Source: Shewanella dokdonensis
GTDB taxonomy: Bacteria > Pseudomonadota > Gammaproteobacteria > Enterobacterales > Shewanellaceae
Reading direction: 5' to 3'
Length of the DNA: 64,000 bases
Assembly: GCF_018394335.1 (NCBI RefSeq)
Contig: NZ_CP074572.1
Coordinates: 3,162,001-3,226,000, forward strand
Part shown: positions 9,359 to 19,271 of the stretch, piece by piece
Numbering within the stretch: the stretch's first letter is position 1
How the letters are laid out: each line of letters opens with the position of its first letter
Position numbers and translations under genes: made by a program
The notes under the pieces: model-generated
The model's database searches: none
Told to the model about the DNA's origin: nothing
Seen by the model: only the letters and a program-made list of their open reading frames with translations

Positions 9359-9907
9359 ATGAAAAGTAAGATGATAGGGCTCTCTCTCATCGAAGTGATG
9401 GTGGCGTTGGTTATTTTGGTGATCGGCCTAATTGGGATATTTAATCTTCATATTGTGGCCAAACGTGCCAGTTTTGAATCTTTTGAGCAGACACAGGCGG
9501 CTTATCTGGCGAGCGATATTCTTAATCGTATGAAGTTAAATCGAACAGTATTAGATAGTTATGTTGGTGAATACGGCGTTTTGGGTGGCGAGAGCGCACC
9601 AACTTCGTGTGATGGTGCGGGGGCTGCATGTTCTCCCGCTGAAATGGCGTTGTGGGATATATATCAGTGGCGTTGGTTGTTTTCTGGCGGTGCCGAAATC
9701 AACAGTGCAGGGGCTAATGTTGGCGGACTGGACTCAACTACGGCCTGTATTACGGTTGATGATGTTAACGACATTATCTCAATTGCTATTGCCTGGAAAG
9801 GCATACAGGGAACCGCAGGTACGACCAATACGGCGTCTAACTGTGGTGCAGCAATTGGGGCAAAACGGCGTCTTTACGTATTAAGTACAGTTGTCGGGCA
9901 GGGATAA
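9359..9907 (+). CDS. pilV: Type IV pilus minor pilin PilV
   Basis: This 182-residue pseudopilin starts with a short charged leader (MKSKMIG) followed by LSLIEVMVALVILVIGLIGI, the class III cleavage site and hydrophobic helix of type IV pilins (Glu at +5). PilD would cut after the Gly. PilV joins PilW, PilX, PilE and PilY1 in the complex that primes pilus assembly. The ATG at 9359 is preferred over an in-frame upstream ATG at 9326 because prepilin leaders are short. The C-terminal domain has paired Cys residues. pilW begins 7 bp after its stop. Confidence 0.88.
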   Translation: MKSKMIGLSLIEVMVALVILVIGLIGIFNLHIVAKRASFESFEQTQAAYLASDILNRMKLNRTVLDSYVGEYGVLGGESAPTSCDGAGAACSPAEMALWDIYQWRWLFSGGAEINSAGANVGGLDSTTACITVDDVNDIISIAIAWKGIQGTAGTTNTASNCGAAIGAKRRLYVLSTVVGQG

Positions 9908-9913
9908 TACACC

Positions 9914-10860
9914 ATGATAAGTGGGCGGTACGTCGCTGGTTTTTCTTTGGTCGAGCTGATGGTTGCTATGGTCATCAGCTTGTTTTTGACCTTAGGTGTT
10001 TTTGCTATGTTTAGCATGTCGGCAACCAATGTCACGACTACGGGTCAGTATAATCAATTACAAGAAAATGGCCGTATTGCGTTAGCGATTATGTCTCCGG
10101 ATATCGAGCAAGTGGCCTTTTTTGGGGATGTGACCGGGACTGATTTCATCCCCGGCACGAATACTACAGTCACTGGTGTCATTGCTGCAGATTGTGTTGG
10201 GGGCGGGTTGAATAATGCTACGCTGCCGAACAACCCATTAGTACATTTTCGGCGGATTTGGGGGTATGAGGCGGGCGTGAGTGGGCAGTCGGTCAGTTGC
10301 GTGAATGATGCGGTAAATGGGACTGATGTTATTCAGATAAAGCGGCTAGTCGGGCCAGCTGGGGCAACCTCGGGCTTTCGTGTTGCCACCACTTCCTCTG
10401 AGATCGTGTTTTTGGGCTTGCGGCGGATCCCGCACTGATTAATGAGCGAGTCTGGGAATATCAACACCATGTTTATTTTATTCAAAATATAAACGGTGTG
10501 CCGGTGCTTAGCCGTAAAGCCTTGTCCGAAAGCGGTATGAATAATGAGGAACAACTGGTTGAAGGCATAGAAAATATGCGAATTCTGTACGGCTACGATG
10601 ATGATGGTGATGATACTGCTGATAGTTTTTTACCGGTGGAAAACGTCACAGATATGATGTGGGATAACCAATCATTTCAGCGCATTGTTGCTGTTAAGAT
10701 TTTCTTGTTAGTGCGTACGGTAGATCAGGATAACAGTTATACCAACGACGTTAAGTATGAGCTTGGCGACAAAGAACTCGGCCCTTTTAACGACCATTTT
10801 CGTCGCAAGGTGTTGTCCACCACCATCGTGCTCGAAAACCCAGTATTGATTAGGAATTGA
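9914..10860 (+). CDS. pilW: Type IV pilus minor pilin PilW, frameshifted in this sequence
   Basis: The leader MISGRYVAG and mature start FSLVELMVAMVISLFLTLGV mark a prepilin, and the corrected 315 residues fit PilW. The frame breaks at the T run 10409-10413. One more T there turns EIVFLGLRRIPH-stop into EIVFFGLAADPALINERVWE and joins the second half, which ends at 10858-10860 (IVLENPVLIRN). The C-terminal part shows NEEQLVEGIENMRILYGYD, typical of PilW. pilX follows after 1 bp. Confidence 0.86.
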
Positions 10861-10861
10861 T

Positions 10862-11310
10862 ATGAAAGGTTTAAAGCGACAATCCGGCGTAGTGCTTTTT
10901 TTGCTTTGATCTTACTTGTTGTGATGACGGTGATAGGTGTCGCGCTAGCGGTAAATGCCGGACAATCTTTGCGGATGGCGGGTGCGGGTTCCGAACGGAT
11001 GGAAGCTAAGGCTGCTGCGGATGGCGGTTTGGCGGCGGTTATGAATGCAACCACTGCAGCAACTTTGGGGTCACTATCGACTGCACAAAACAGTACGCTA
11101 TTTGGTGGGCGACAAGTGTTAACCCCACTTCCAGAAGGCGCTCCATCGGTAAATGTGGACTGCCATCGTACACAACCTGCCAATGGCACAACCTTTCCGT
11201 GTCGGCGATCGGAAGTAAAAAGTTCTGTTACCTATGGCCGAGATAATATGGGGTTCATTGAGGTAACTCAAGGTATCGAGCAAGAAGTTCTAGGGGGCAA
11301 TGGATCATGA
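10862..11310 (+). CDS. pilX: Type IV pilus minor pilin PilX, frameshifted in this sequence
   Basis: It begins MKGLKRQSGVVLF. The run T10896-T10902 lacks one T, so the raw frame stops at once. With eight T it reads VVLFFALILLVVMTVIGVAL and continues to a stop at 11308-11310, giving 149 residues. Like other PilX proteins it has a hydrophobic helix after Gly but no clear Glu5, then Ala-rich helix AGSERMEAKAAADGGLAAVM. It overlaps pilY1 by 4 bp (ATGA), pointing to translational coupling. Confidence 0.84.
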
Positions 11311-14300
11311 AACTCAAGCAAGTAATTTATGCTTTATTTGTTGCTTTCATCGTAACTTCAGGCGCAAGTTGGGCAGATGATACCGATTTATACTTGATAG
11401 CGCCGGTTAATAATGGCAAATCAAAAGTATTAATTATTTTTGATAACTCCGCGTCTATGGGAACCTTAGAAACCGAGATTAAAGGTAGCTATGATCCAAC
11501 TATTACTTACCCTCCTATTGGCAGTTCACATTCCTATCAAAGTAATATGATCTATGCGACGGTTGGTACAGGGACAGACAATATGTCACTTCCCAACCCT
11601 GACAGCCCATCCCAATCTACCCGTTTTAATGCATTACTTAATGGTTGTGCTGCCGCTAAAGAAGCATTAGCGACTTATGGACGCTTTACCGGATATGTCA
11701 GAGAGTATTACAGTTCTGGTCGAAACCGGGGAACTTGGCAACCTTTAGCAAATAACAGTGGCGCCAATACGAATAATCCAGTCGAATGTTTTGAAGATAT
11801 TGATGCTAACAATTCTAGTAATAATCAAGAAGTAACTGGCTATGATGATGGTTTCCCCCAAGATAATGTTTATACCGGTTCTGGTGGATGGGGAGGAACA
11901 CGAACATATTATCCTTGGGGCAGTCCATCCCAACAAAATTTGAGTGACGAATTTGCCAGTGGCCCATTAGTCACTTTATACACTGATAATTATTTACGTT
12001 GGTATCATGGAACAGATACTGGTGCGGTTGATGTTACGCGATTAAATATAGCCAAAGAAGCGATTACTGGTGTTATTAGCAGTATGTCAGCCGTAGATTT
12101 TGGTTTGGCGGTATTTAATTTAGATTATCCCAATGAAGGGGATAGAGATGGTGGACGTATTATTGCTGGTATTCGTCCTAGAAATGCTTCAGAAAAACAG
12201 AGTTTAATTAGTACCATTGAAGGTTTGCCCGCTGAAACCAATACCCCCTTGTGTGAAACACTATACGAGGCATACAGTTATTTTAGCGGTAATAGTGTGA
12301 CCTTTGGTCATGCTGATAGTAATTACAGTAGCCTAAACTATAAAGGGAATAAACCACCTTACGATACCAGTGTCGAATCTGGCGGCCGTTATATTTCGCC
12401 CATGAGTAACTGTAGTGATATCGCCTACATTATATATATCACTGATGGTGAGCCTACGCTTGATACGTCCGCCGATAGGCGAATTCAAAGCCTTGTGGGT
12501 AGCCGAAGTATAGAGACAACTCAGGATAAAAAAACAGATAATGGTGATTATTCAGCTTATACATATAGTTATAACCAATACGGGCAAGCAATAAAAAGCT
12601 ACATGCCAGCATTAGCCAGTTATATGTATTGGCATGATCAGGTTTTAACAACAGATACTTTTCAACAAGTGAAAACCTATACAATAGGATTTGCTTTAGA
12701 TGATAATTCAGTTGCTGAACCATTATTAATTGAAACTGCTAAAAGAGGTGGCGGTAAATATTATGCCGCCAATAATGTTACATCATTACAAAGTGCTATT
12801 AGTAATGCCTTAGATCAAATTACCTATGAAGGTCAGCGATTTTCGGCTCCAGGGGTTGCATATAGTAATGCGGATCCAACCCGGACACTAGATGCTGCAT
12901 ATTATGCGTTGTTTGAACCTAATCATGGCCCTCGTTGGGCGGGTAATTTAAAGAAATTTAAAATTAATGCTAGTGGCACCTTGGTTGATGTAAATGGTAA
13001 CAATGCCATTTCTGCAACTGGTGGTATTAAAGAAACCGCGTGTAGTTTTTGGAGCAGTTGTAGTCCTAAACCTGACGGTTTTTATGTTGAAGATGGTGGG
13101 GCAGCGCGTCAAATTGATCCCGAGCACCGGAATCTTCTTAGTAATATAGGAGCATCTGGGGTATTAGCTCCATTAAATAAATCCACAGCATCAAGTTATG
13201 CCGGGGGCGATGCAAATCTCTTCTCGTTAATGAATATGAGTGAAAATCCTAATTCAACTATTTCAGCTCAATTAGATAAAGCATTTGAGTGGATAAAGGG
13301 GTTTAATGTCGATATTGATAGTGACGGTGCACCTATGTCTACCGATTATAATGGTATCCGTGGGGATATTATGGGTGACCCGATGCATTCTCAACCACTT
13401 GCGGTTGATTATGGCGGCACTAAAGGTGTTTATATTTTTGTGGGGACGAATGAAGGGATGTTTCATGCATTTAAGGACACTGACACATCCGTGAGTGAAA
13501 GCTGGGCTTTTATGCCATTTAATATGCTAGCCAATATCCAAACATTAAGAGATAACAATTATTCTAATGGTCATAATGTATATGGAATCGATGGTTCGCC
13601 GGTGGCGTATATTAAAAGAGCCGGAAATGGAACAATAGAGAAAGCTTGGTTATTTGTAGGATTACGCCGAGGTGGAAGTTCATATTATGCACTAGATGTT
13701 ACCAATCCAGATGTTCCTAGTCTTATGTGGCACATAGATAGTAGTTCAACTGGTTTATCTGAACTTGGACAGACGTGGTCAACCCCAGTTGTTACTAAAG
13801 TCCCAGGGAGTGACAACCCAGTTATTATCTTTGGCGGGGGATATAATATCGGCTATGACTCAGGCAGTGGTAGTAACTCTATAGGACGGAATGTTTATAT
13901 CGTCGATGCGGCAACTGGTGCATTGCAATACACCTTCGGTGTTGGTGGGCAAACTGCTCTTCCTGGCATTACCGATAGTATTGCAGGTTCGATAGCGCTG
14001 CTGGACAGTAATAGTGATGGTGTTACCGATAGAATGTACGCCGCTGACTTAGGTGGCAATGTCTGGCGTATCGATATGCCATCAACTGACACTAGCTCAT
14101 GGAGCGCCTTTAAATTTGCGTCATTAGGTGGTTCACTTACAAACAATAGACGTTTTTTCTATGAACCCGTACTGGCGCAGACGGTGTTTACTAACGTTTC
14201 TACCGTTACCTACACAGATGCATCCGGCGGAACTACCTCTACCGTTGCTTCTCAAAATGTGCCATATGACGCCGTCACTTTGGGAAGTGGTGATCGGGCG

Positions 14301-14870
14301 TCACCACTCGGTACCTCGACGGATGATATGTTTTTTGTGCTACAAGATCGTAACGTTGTAACCAAGACCTTCGGTACTGGAGGAACGGCGATCCCGGACG
14401 CAATTACGTTGACCAATTTGTATGATGTGACTTCTGCATCACCCACAACCGACGCTGATAATTTGGCTTTTGGAACCAAATTAGGCTGGTATTTTAATTT
14501 CAGTGGCGTTGGCGAGAAAAGTTTGTCACCTTCAACAATCTTTAAAGGAAAAGTGTATTTCACTTCCTTTACACCGTCTTTAGATAACCCGCAGAATACT
14601 TGTCAAATCTCTTCTGAAGGGCGCCTTTATATCTTTGATTTACATAAGGGAGGACGTTCTTCCCAGGAGTATATTGATATTTGTGAGGACTGTATTCCGC
14701 AGCCACCTAAGCTAATAACTCCCCCAATTTCTAATGACGGCACTGACAATCCTCCACTATCGCTAATCATAGGTAGAGGCAATTGTGTTGACGGGCAGTG
14801 TACCGGCACGGTGAATTTGGGCCAAGGATTAACCACAAACAAGATTTATTACCATGTTAATGAGCATTAA
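11307..14870 (+). CDS. pilY1: PilY1-type pilus tip / adhesin protein
   Basis: This 1187-residue secreted protein caps or primes the type IV pilus and mediates adhesion and calcium-dependent extension. A Sec signal peptide occupies residues 1-23 (hydrophobic ALFVAFIVTSGASWA). A von Willebrand A domain follows, with the MIDAS start IFDNSASMG (DxSxS, residues 44-52) and later IYITDGEPT. The C-terminal half is the PilY1 beta-propeller (GIRGDIMGDPMHSQP, FVGTNEGMFHAF) with the Ca-binding loop DSNSDGVTD near residue 898. The first about 2.6 kb is visibly more AT-rich than the neighbours, while the propeller end returns to local composition. It is intact in a cluster where pilW, pilX and tapY2 are frame-broken. 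Confidence 0.92.
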   Translation: MKLKQVIYALFVAFIVTSGASWADDTDLYLIAPVNNGKSKVLIIFDNSASMGTLETEIKGSYDPTITYPPIGSSHSYQSNMIYATVGTGTDNMSLPNPDSPSQSTRFNALLNGCAAAKEALATYGRFTGYVREYYSSGRNRGTWQPLANNSGANTNNPVECFEDIDANNSSNNQEVTGYDDGFPQDNVYTGSGGWGGTRTYYPWGSPSQQNLSDEFASGPLVTLYTDNYLRWYHGTDTGAVDVTRLNIAKEAITGVISSMSAVDFGLAVFNLDYPNEGDRDGGRIIAGIRPRNASEKQSLISTIEGLPAETNTPLCETLYEAYSYFSGNSVTFGHADSNYSSLNYKGNKPPYDTSVESGGRYISPMSNCSDIAYIIYITDGEPTLDTSADRRIQSLVGSRSIETTQDKKTDNGDYSAYTYSYNQYGQAIKSYMPALASYMYWHDQVLTTDTFQQVKTYTIGFALDDNSVAEPLLIETAKRGGGKYYAANNVTSLQSAISNALDQITYEGQRFSAPGVAYSNADPTRTLDAAYYALFEPNHGPRWAGNLKKFKINASGTLVDVNGNNAISATGGIKETACSFWSSCSPKPDGFYVEDGGAARQIDPEHRNLLSNIGASGVLAPLNKSTASSYAGGDANLFSLMNMSENPNSTISAQLDKAFEWIKGFNVDIDSDGAPMSTDYNGIRGDIMGDPMHSQPLAVDYGGTKGVYIFVGTNEGMFHAFKDTDTSVSESWAFMPFNMLANIQTLRDNNYSNGHNVYGIDGSPVAYIKRAGNGTIEKAWLFVGLRRGGSSYYALDVTNPDVPSLMWHIDSSSTGLSELGQTWSTPVVTKVPGSDNPVIIFGGGYNIGYDSGSGSNSIGRNVYIVDAATGALQYTFGVGGQTALPGITDSIAGSIALLDSNSDGVTDRMYAADLGGNVWRIDMPSTDTSSWSAFKFASLGGSLTNNRRFFYEPVLAQTVFTNVSTVTYTDASGGTTSTVASQNVPYDAVTLGSGDRASPLGTSTDDMFFVLQDRNVVTKTFGTGGTAIPDAITLTNLYDVTSASPTTDADNLAFGTKLGWYFNFSGVGEKSLSPSTIFKGKVYFTSFTPSLDNPQNTCQISSEGRLYIFDLHKGGRSSQEYIDICEDCIPQPPKLITPPISNDGTDNPPLSLIIGRGNCVDGQCTGTVNLGQGLTTNKIYYHVNEH

Positions 14871-15267
14871 GCGTACAAACAAAATGAGCGGATTCACTTT
14901 AATCGAAGTGATGATAGTGGTGGTGATTGTTGGGATCTTGGCGGCAATTGCTTATCCATCATACATTGATTATGTGACGCGTAGTAATCGTTCAGAGGGG
15001 CAGGCGGCGTTGTTGCGCGTAGCTAATCTGCAGGAACAGTATTATCTGGACAATCGCACTTATGCTGAAGATATGACCAAATTAGGGCTAGGGGCAGATC
15101 CATATCTTACCGACAGTAAGTTATATCGTGTGGATTCGGTTGGTACCAGCAGTTTTACCTTAACGGCTACCCCGCAAGGCTCTCAGGCGACGCGAGATAC
15201 TAAATGTCCTACTATTACGCTGACCGATACCGGGGTAAAAGGCCCTTCTGCGGAGTGTTGGAAATGA
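14860..15267 (+). CDS. pilE: Type IV pilin PilE-like
   Basis: The prepilin has a cleavage site MSG then FTLIEVMIVVVIVGILAAIA, with Glu at +5 and the canonical pilin helix. Residues AYPSYIDYVTRSNRSEGQAALLRVANLQEQYYLDNRTYA match PilE minor pilins, and two Cys near the C-terminus (KCPTI...AECWK) form the usual D-loop. Starts at 14854, 14860 and 14884 are all possible; 14860 gives an 11-residue leader. The gene overlaps the end of pilY1 and its own stop overlaps the next ATG (ATGA). Confidence 0.9.
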   Translation: MSIKRTNKMSGFTLIEVMIVVVIVGILAAIAYPSYIDYVTRSNRSEGQAALLRVANLQEQYYLDNRTYAEDMTKLGLGADPYLTDSKLYRVDSVGTSSFTLTATPQGSQATRDTKCPTITLTDTGVKGPSAECWK

Positions 15268-15552
15268 ATAAATATATTTTTAGGGACGCTGTTGGCTCTT
15301 GGCTGTACCCAGGTGCAGGCAGCTAAGCAGAGTTATAAGTGTTATCTGCTGACCACCGAAGGCGAGGAGATCGCCTTTTATCGCTGGAATGAACCGGACT
15401 TGCCGACTAAACAGGCTGCGTTGGTGGCGACCAAGCGCAAAGATAACCAAGGTAAGACATACTACATCAAGGATGTAAAAGAATGCGTACTTTTATCCGA
15501 GGCGTTTTCATCGGCACAAGCTCAGGCGTTAGATAAACAAACGCTGCGTTGA
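15264..15552 (+). CDS. TapY2-like small secreted type IV pilus protein, frameshifted
   Basis: This is a short secreted protein of about 95 residues: signal peptide GTLLALGCTQVQA, then AKQSYKCYLLTTEGEEIAFYRWNE and a single further Cys near VKECVLL. Position directly after pilE and the sequence fit the TapY2 family found with type IV pili in Shewanella and Aeromonas; this is recall, not a search. The ATG at 15264 overlaps the pilE stop. The frame is broken near 15276-15281 (an extra base, or two T missing from the run T15277-T15281), so the mature part is read from 15292 onward. Confidence 0.65.
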
Positions 15553-15590
15553 GTTAGTGTTGTGGCAGGCGTAAGCTCATGCTCCCGCCT

Positions 15591-17303
15591 CTACAATTGC
15601 TGCGCATTAATATAACGCTGACGCTTTTTATCCTTTAATTTTTCAAGATCGACTAATACTAACCCGTCAATACAGTCAGCAAAATCAGCATCAATGCCAA
15701 ATGCCAGGAATTGTACCCCGTGAGGTTGGCATAGTTCACCATACTGTTTATATAGTGTTGGCACCGCAGCCCCCATGCTCGCTAGCGTTTGTTTTAGTTG
15801 CTTAAACGCCTGTTCATAGTCCATGCCTTGGTAAATCTCGTCTAATTCCCACTTTCTGGTTGGCGGTAATACATAAGGGTGAAACGAATCAGCGAGGTCT
15901 TGCGCGGGAAACTGTGATAGATAGAAATGAACCAGCATCTCTTTAGCGGGGGCTGGCAACTGATTGCTGATGGTCACCGGACCAAACAGATAGCGGTACT
16001 GCGGATTTTTAGCGAGATATGCGCCAATGCCATACCACAGATAATCTAGGCTACGTTTGCCCCAATATTTAGGTTGTACAAAACTGCGGCCTAACTCTAA
16101 ACCATCGCGGAAATATGCAGAAAACTGCGGTTGGTATTGAAACAGTGACTCACTATAAAGTGTTTGATTATTATCATGAAGTGCTTGTGCGCTGGCAAAA
16201 CGGTAGGCACCAACGATTTCCATTTCGGAGCGATCCCACAATACTAGATGCAAATAATGAGGATCATACGGATCGGTATCTCGTCGCTCCCCCGTACCTT
16301 CACCAACGGCTCGAAACGCAATCTCCCGCAAGCGGCCAATCTCCCGCATAATAGGATTGCTTCCTTGGTGGCGATATAGATATATCTGTTTGTTGTCTTG
16401 TGTTTCCCCTAAAAGCTCACACTCAGATAGTGCCTTGTGCAGTGCTAATCTGTCTTCTGGATGCGCAATGGCTCGTTGCGTACGAAACAGCCCAGGGCGA
16501 TTCTTGCCAATGCGATACAAGTGATTTTTCAGCAAGGTTACTTTGGTTTTAAGTGGAAAATCGTTACCGTTAACCGCTTCAGCTGGGATCAGTTCTCCAA
16601 TCCGGATTGGTAGATTACGGTTGGTCTGCTTAAACATCTCTTTGACCAGTAACAGTGTGGCCAAAGGTTTGTACAGCATGGAGGCACCATAGAAGGTCGG
16701 TGAGTTACGCGCATCAACAAACATGGGAAGTAGCGGGGCATCGCAGTTGATCGCCATCCTCAGAAAGCCACTGTGCCAGCGTGTGTCTCGCACACCATTT
16801 GGACGCAATCGAGAAACTTCACCGGAAGGAAAAATTAACACCGCACCTTCATTCAGCAGGTGTTCGTGAATATTTTCCAGATAATGTCTGGGGGTTCCGC
16901 CTGTCATATTGCGCACGGGAAGCAGCAGATTGTGCAATGGCTCTAACGCCATCAGCAGTTCATTCGCCACCACCTTCAGATCGGAACGTATTTCGCTTAA
17001 TAGTTTTATCAGTACTAGCGCATCAAGAGAGCCAATCGGGTGGTTGGCGAAAATGACGACTCTTCCTTGAGGGGGAATGTTTTCCAGTTGTACATCGGGA
17101 ACTGTGTAGCTGATATTGAAGGTCTGTAATACCTGTTCAACGAAATCAACACCTTGTAAGTGGCTGAACTGGGTTGCTATTTCATTACACTGTCGCTCAT
17201 TGAGCAGATACCGCAACATCGCTTTTGTCGGCTTTGCTAGCCAGGGAGCATTATTCAGTTGCGGCAGATTGTCTTCGATGACTTTATCGACAGTAAATAT
17301 CAT
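15591..17303 (-). CDS. olsF: Fused acyltransferase, probable ornithine-lipid synthase OlsF
   Basis: This 570-residue protein is a two-domain fusion. The first half is a PlsC-like acyltransferase: FANHPIGSLDALVL (about 85-98) carries the NHxxxxD motif and FPSGEVSRL (about 157-165) the substrate loop. The second half from about residue 290 is GNAT/hemolysin-like (LREIAFRAVGEGTG, IVGAYRFA, LELGRSFVQPKYWG, YLFGPVTIS) as in OlsB. That order is the one of bifunctional OlsF, in which the C-terminal half N-acylates ornithine and the N-terminal half O-acylates lyso-ornithine lipid. Ornithine lipids can replace phospholipids under phosphate limitation. The family call rests on architecture; the acyl acceptor is inferred. 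It stands alone, convergent with the pilus operon. Confidence 0.75.
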   Translation of the reverse strand: MIFTVDKVIEDNLPQLNNAPWLAKPTKAMLRYLLNERQCNEIATQFSHLQGVDFVEQVLQTFNISYTVPDVQLENIPPQGRVVIFANHPIGSLDALVLIKLLSEIRSDLKVVANELLMALEPLHNLLLPVRNMTGGTPRHYLENIHEHLLNEGAVLIFPSGEVSRLRPNGVRDTRWHSGFLRMAINCDAPLLPMFVDARNSPTFYGASMLYKPLATLLLVKEMFKQTNRNLPIRIGELIPAEAVNGNDFPLKTKVTLLKNHLYRIGKNRPGLFRTQRAIAHPEDRLALHKALSECELLGETQDNKQIYLYRHQGSNPIMREIGRLREIAFRAVGEGTGERRDTDPYDPHYLHLVLWDRSEMEIVGAYRFASAQALHDNNQTLYSESLFQYQPQFSAYFRDGLELGRSFVQPKYWGKRSLDYLWYGIGAYLAKNPQYRYLFGPVTISNQLPAPAKEMLVHFYLSQFPAQDLADSFHPYVLPPTRKWELDEIYQGMDYEQAFKQLKQTLASMGAAVPTLYKQYGELCQPHGVQFLAFGIDADFADCIDGLVLVDLEKLKDKKRQRYINAQQL

Positions 17304-17437
17304 GATGATGTCCCAAACTGAGGAGTCGAGTGCCCTGAAGTAAAAACACCTCAGGCATATTCAGTCAGACAATAAGCACAGATAGTGACCGTCGTATGAA
17401 GGTGGAATGGCAGTCTTATGACAGGCTAAAGCAGTTT

Positions 17438-17463
17438 AGGAGCAACCACGGTTGGCTGCTCCT
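17438..17463 (-). terminator. Hairpin downstream of the YjiH-type gene
   Basis: A 7-bp stem (17438-17444 with 17457-17463) can be extended inward by AACC/GGTT. It lies just past the yjiH stop. There is no T tract, so it may only stabilise the RNA end. Confidence 0.4.
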
Positions 17464-17471
17464 TGACATGT

Positions 17472-18827
17472 TTAGAAAAATAGATGAGCCATACCGGCAA
17501 TGACCGGTAATGTAACCAAAGTGCGTAATAGGAAAATAATGAATAGTTCCCAGGCATTCACTGGAATTTTACTGCCAATAAGTAAGGCGCCCACTTCGCT
17601 CATGTAAATAAGTTGTGTGACCGATAGCGCCGCGATAATAAAGCGAGTTATTTCGGCGTGAATACCATTACTGGCAAGAATGGAAGGAATAAACATATCG
17701 GCAAATCCAACCACTATGGTTTTCGATGCTGCGGTAGCTTCTGGGATATGTAGCCATTCTAGCAGTGGAATAAATGGCATGCCGAGGTAATCAAAAACTG
17801 GGGTATATTCAGCAATCATCAACGCGATGGTGCCGATAGCCATCACGACCGGGATGATGCCAAAAACCATGTCGATGACATTTTTAATGCCTTCTTCCAC
17901 AACTTTGGCGGGGCCACCAATATGCGCCGCCTTATTGAGTGCCAGATGTATGCCCCAAGACAAAGCATGGTGACCAGCAGGGACCGTTTCATCGTCTTTT
18001 TTCGGGGCGTTCCATTCAAATACAGATCTTTTTTAAGCGACAGCGGCGGCAACCGCGGTACCACAATAGCGGCTACGACACCCGCTAGGCACACAGTCAG
18101 ATAAAAGGGCACAAACATCGCTTCCAACCCCACTTGGGTGATAACCACCAAGCTGAATGTGATTGAAACCGCCGAGAAGGTAGTACCAATAATGGCGGCT
18201 TCCCGTTGTGTATAAAAGTTGTCTTCATATTGCTTGCTGGTGAGGAGAATACCAACGCTGCCATCACCTAACCAGGAGGCCATACAGTCAATGGCGCTGC
18301 GCCCTGGTAGATTGAATAATGGCCGCATAACCGTGGTTAACAAGGTGCCGAATAATTCCAGTAAGCCAAAATTCAGTAACAGTGGCAGCAACAACCCGGC
18401 AAAGAAAAACACGCAAAATAACACGGGGAGCAGGTCGTTCATTACCAGTCCGCCAGTATCTGCTGAGCGAATGGCTTCAGGACCGATACCAAAAAAGTTA
18501 AGGTGATAAATACTGCTCCGGTCAGTCTGACCAGCAGCCAGAACGGACTGATATTCAACAAGGTATTGAGAAAATGGCGGGTACGAATAACTTTGGGCCG
18601 AAACAGCTTAGTGAGTAGTGTGGCCAGCGCCATAAACAGTGAAATTGTCAGAATGATGGTCGTTAACCAGTCGCTTAGCAGATGCTGTAACATCTTTGCC
18701 AGAATCGCGACTGGGATTGTAATAGCCCCTGAAAACTCATGGGAGTCATAAACAGCAAGACGCCGATGAGGGATGGGATGATAAAGGTTAAGACGGTTTT
18801 CAGACTACGAGTTTGGGATCCGGTCAC
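17472..18827 (-). CDS. yjiH: YjiH-family membrane protein (nucleoside-recognition Gate domain), three frameshifts
   Basis: Corrected length is 452 residues, an inner-membrane protein with about ten hydrophobic segments. It resembles the YjiH/Gate family: LPGRSAIDCMASWLGDGSVGILLT, FSAVSITFSLVVITQVGLE, and EATAASKTIVVGFADMFIPS in the last third. Transport of a nucleoside-like or other solute is suggested by the family name; the substrate is unknown. Three one-base losses break it, all at homopolymers (plus-strand G18741-18743, A18491-18496, C17953-17956). Adding one base to each joins all parts in one frame. The GTG at 18827 is the start that fits the joined frame (VTGSQTRSLKTVLTFIIPSL). Split genes are the alternative but do not explain all three joints. 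Confidence 0.78.
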
Positions 18828-19271
18828 GTTAAGGCCTGTTGTTATTATTCAAATCTGGCCTGTCGGCCTGCAAAATTATGCAAAATGTTCGCATTAAAGA
18901 CACAAGGTTACCGCCTCTTGCCGAACATGTAAATTTGTCTGTTGCTGTCGTTCACATCTCACCACATGGCGGCGAATTTTAGGCGTTGCATTGTGATTAA
19001 ACCTGCCGCCAAGGCGGCGTTGTTGAATAGACTGCAGATCTCCTATTGATGAGATGACAGCTGTTTGTAATTCAAAAAGTTTTCAATATTTTTTGCTATA
19101 AATGAGCAAAAGTCCTCATTTATGCAACGATCACTAAGAATTGTTACTTTGCCAAGTGGCATATCAGCTTGTAACAATGTACCTTTGGTGGATGCTATCC
19201 GGTATATCCCGGGAACAGTGATATGTGTGGGGCGTAAACTGTTGACTGGCATAGTGGGGACGATAATTACG
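18828..19271. other. Divergent intergenic region
   Basis: 444 bp between the starts of the YjiH-type gene and the DUF998 gene. It holds a short GC hairpin (GCCGCC-AA-GGCGGC, about 19008-19021) and AT-rich stretches that could hold both promoters. Two short ORFs of 69 and 86 codons cross it on opposite strands, but neither has family features or a good ribosome-binding site. Confidence 0.4.
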
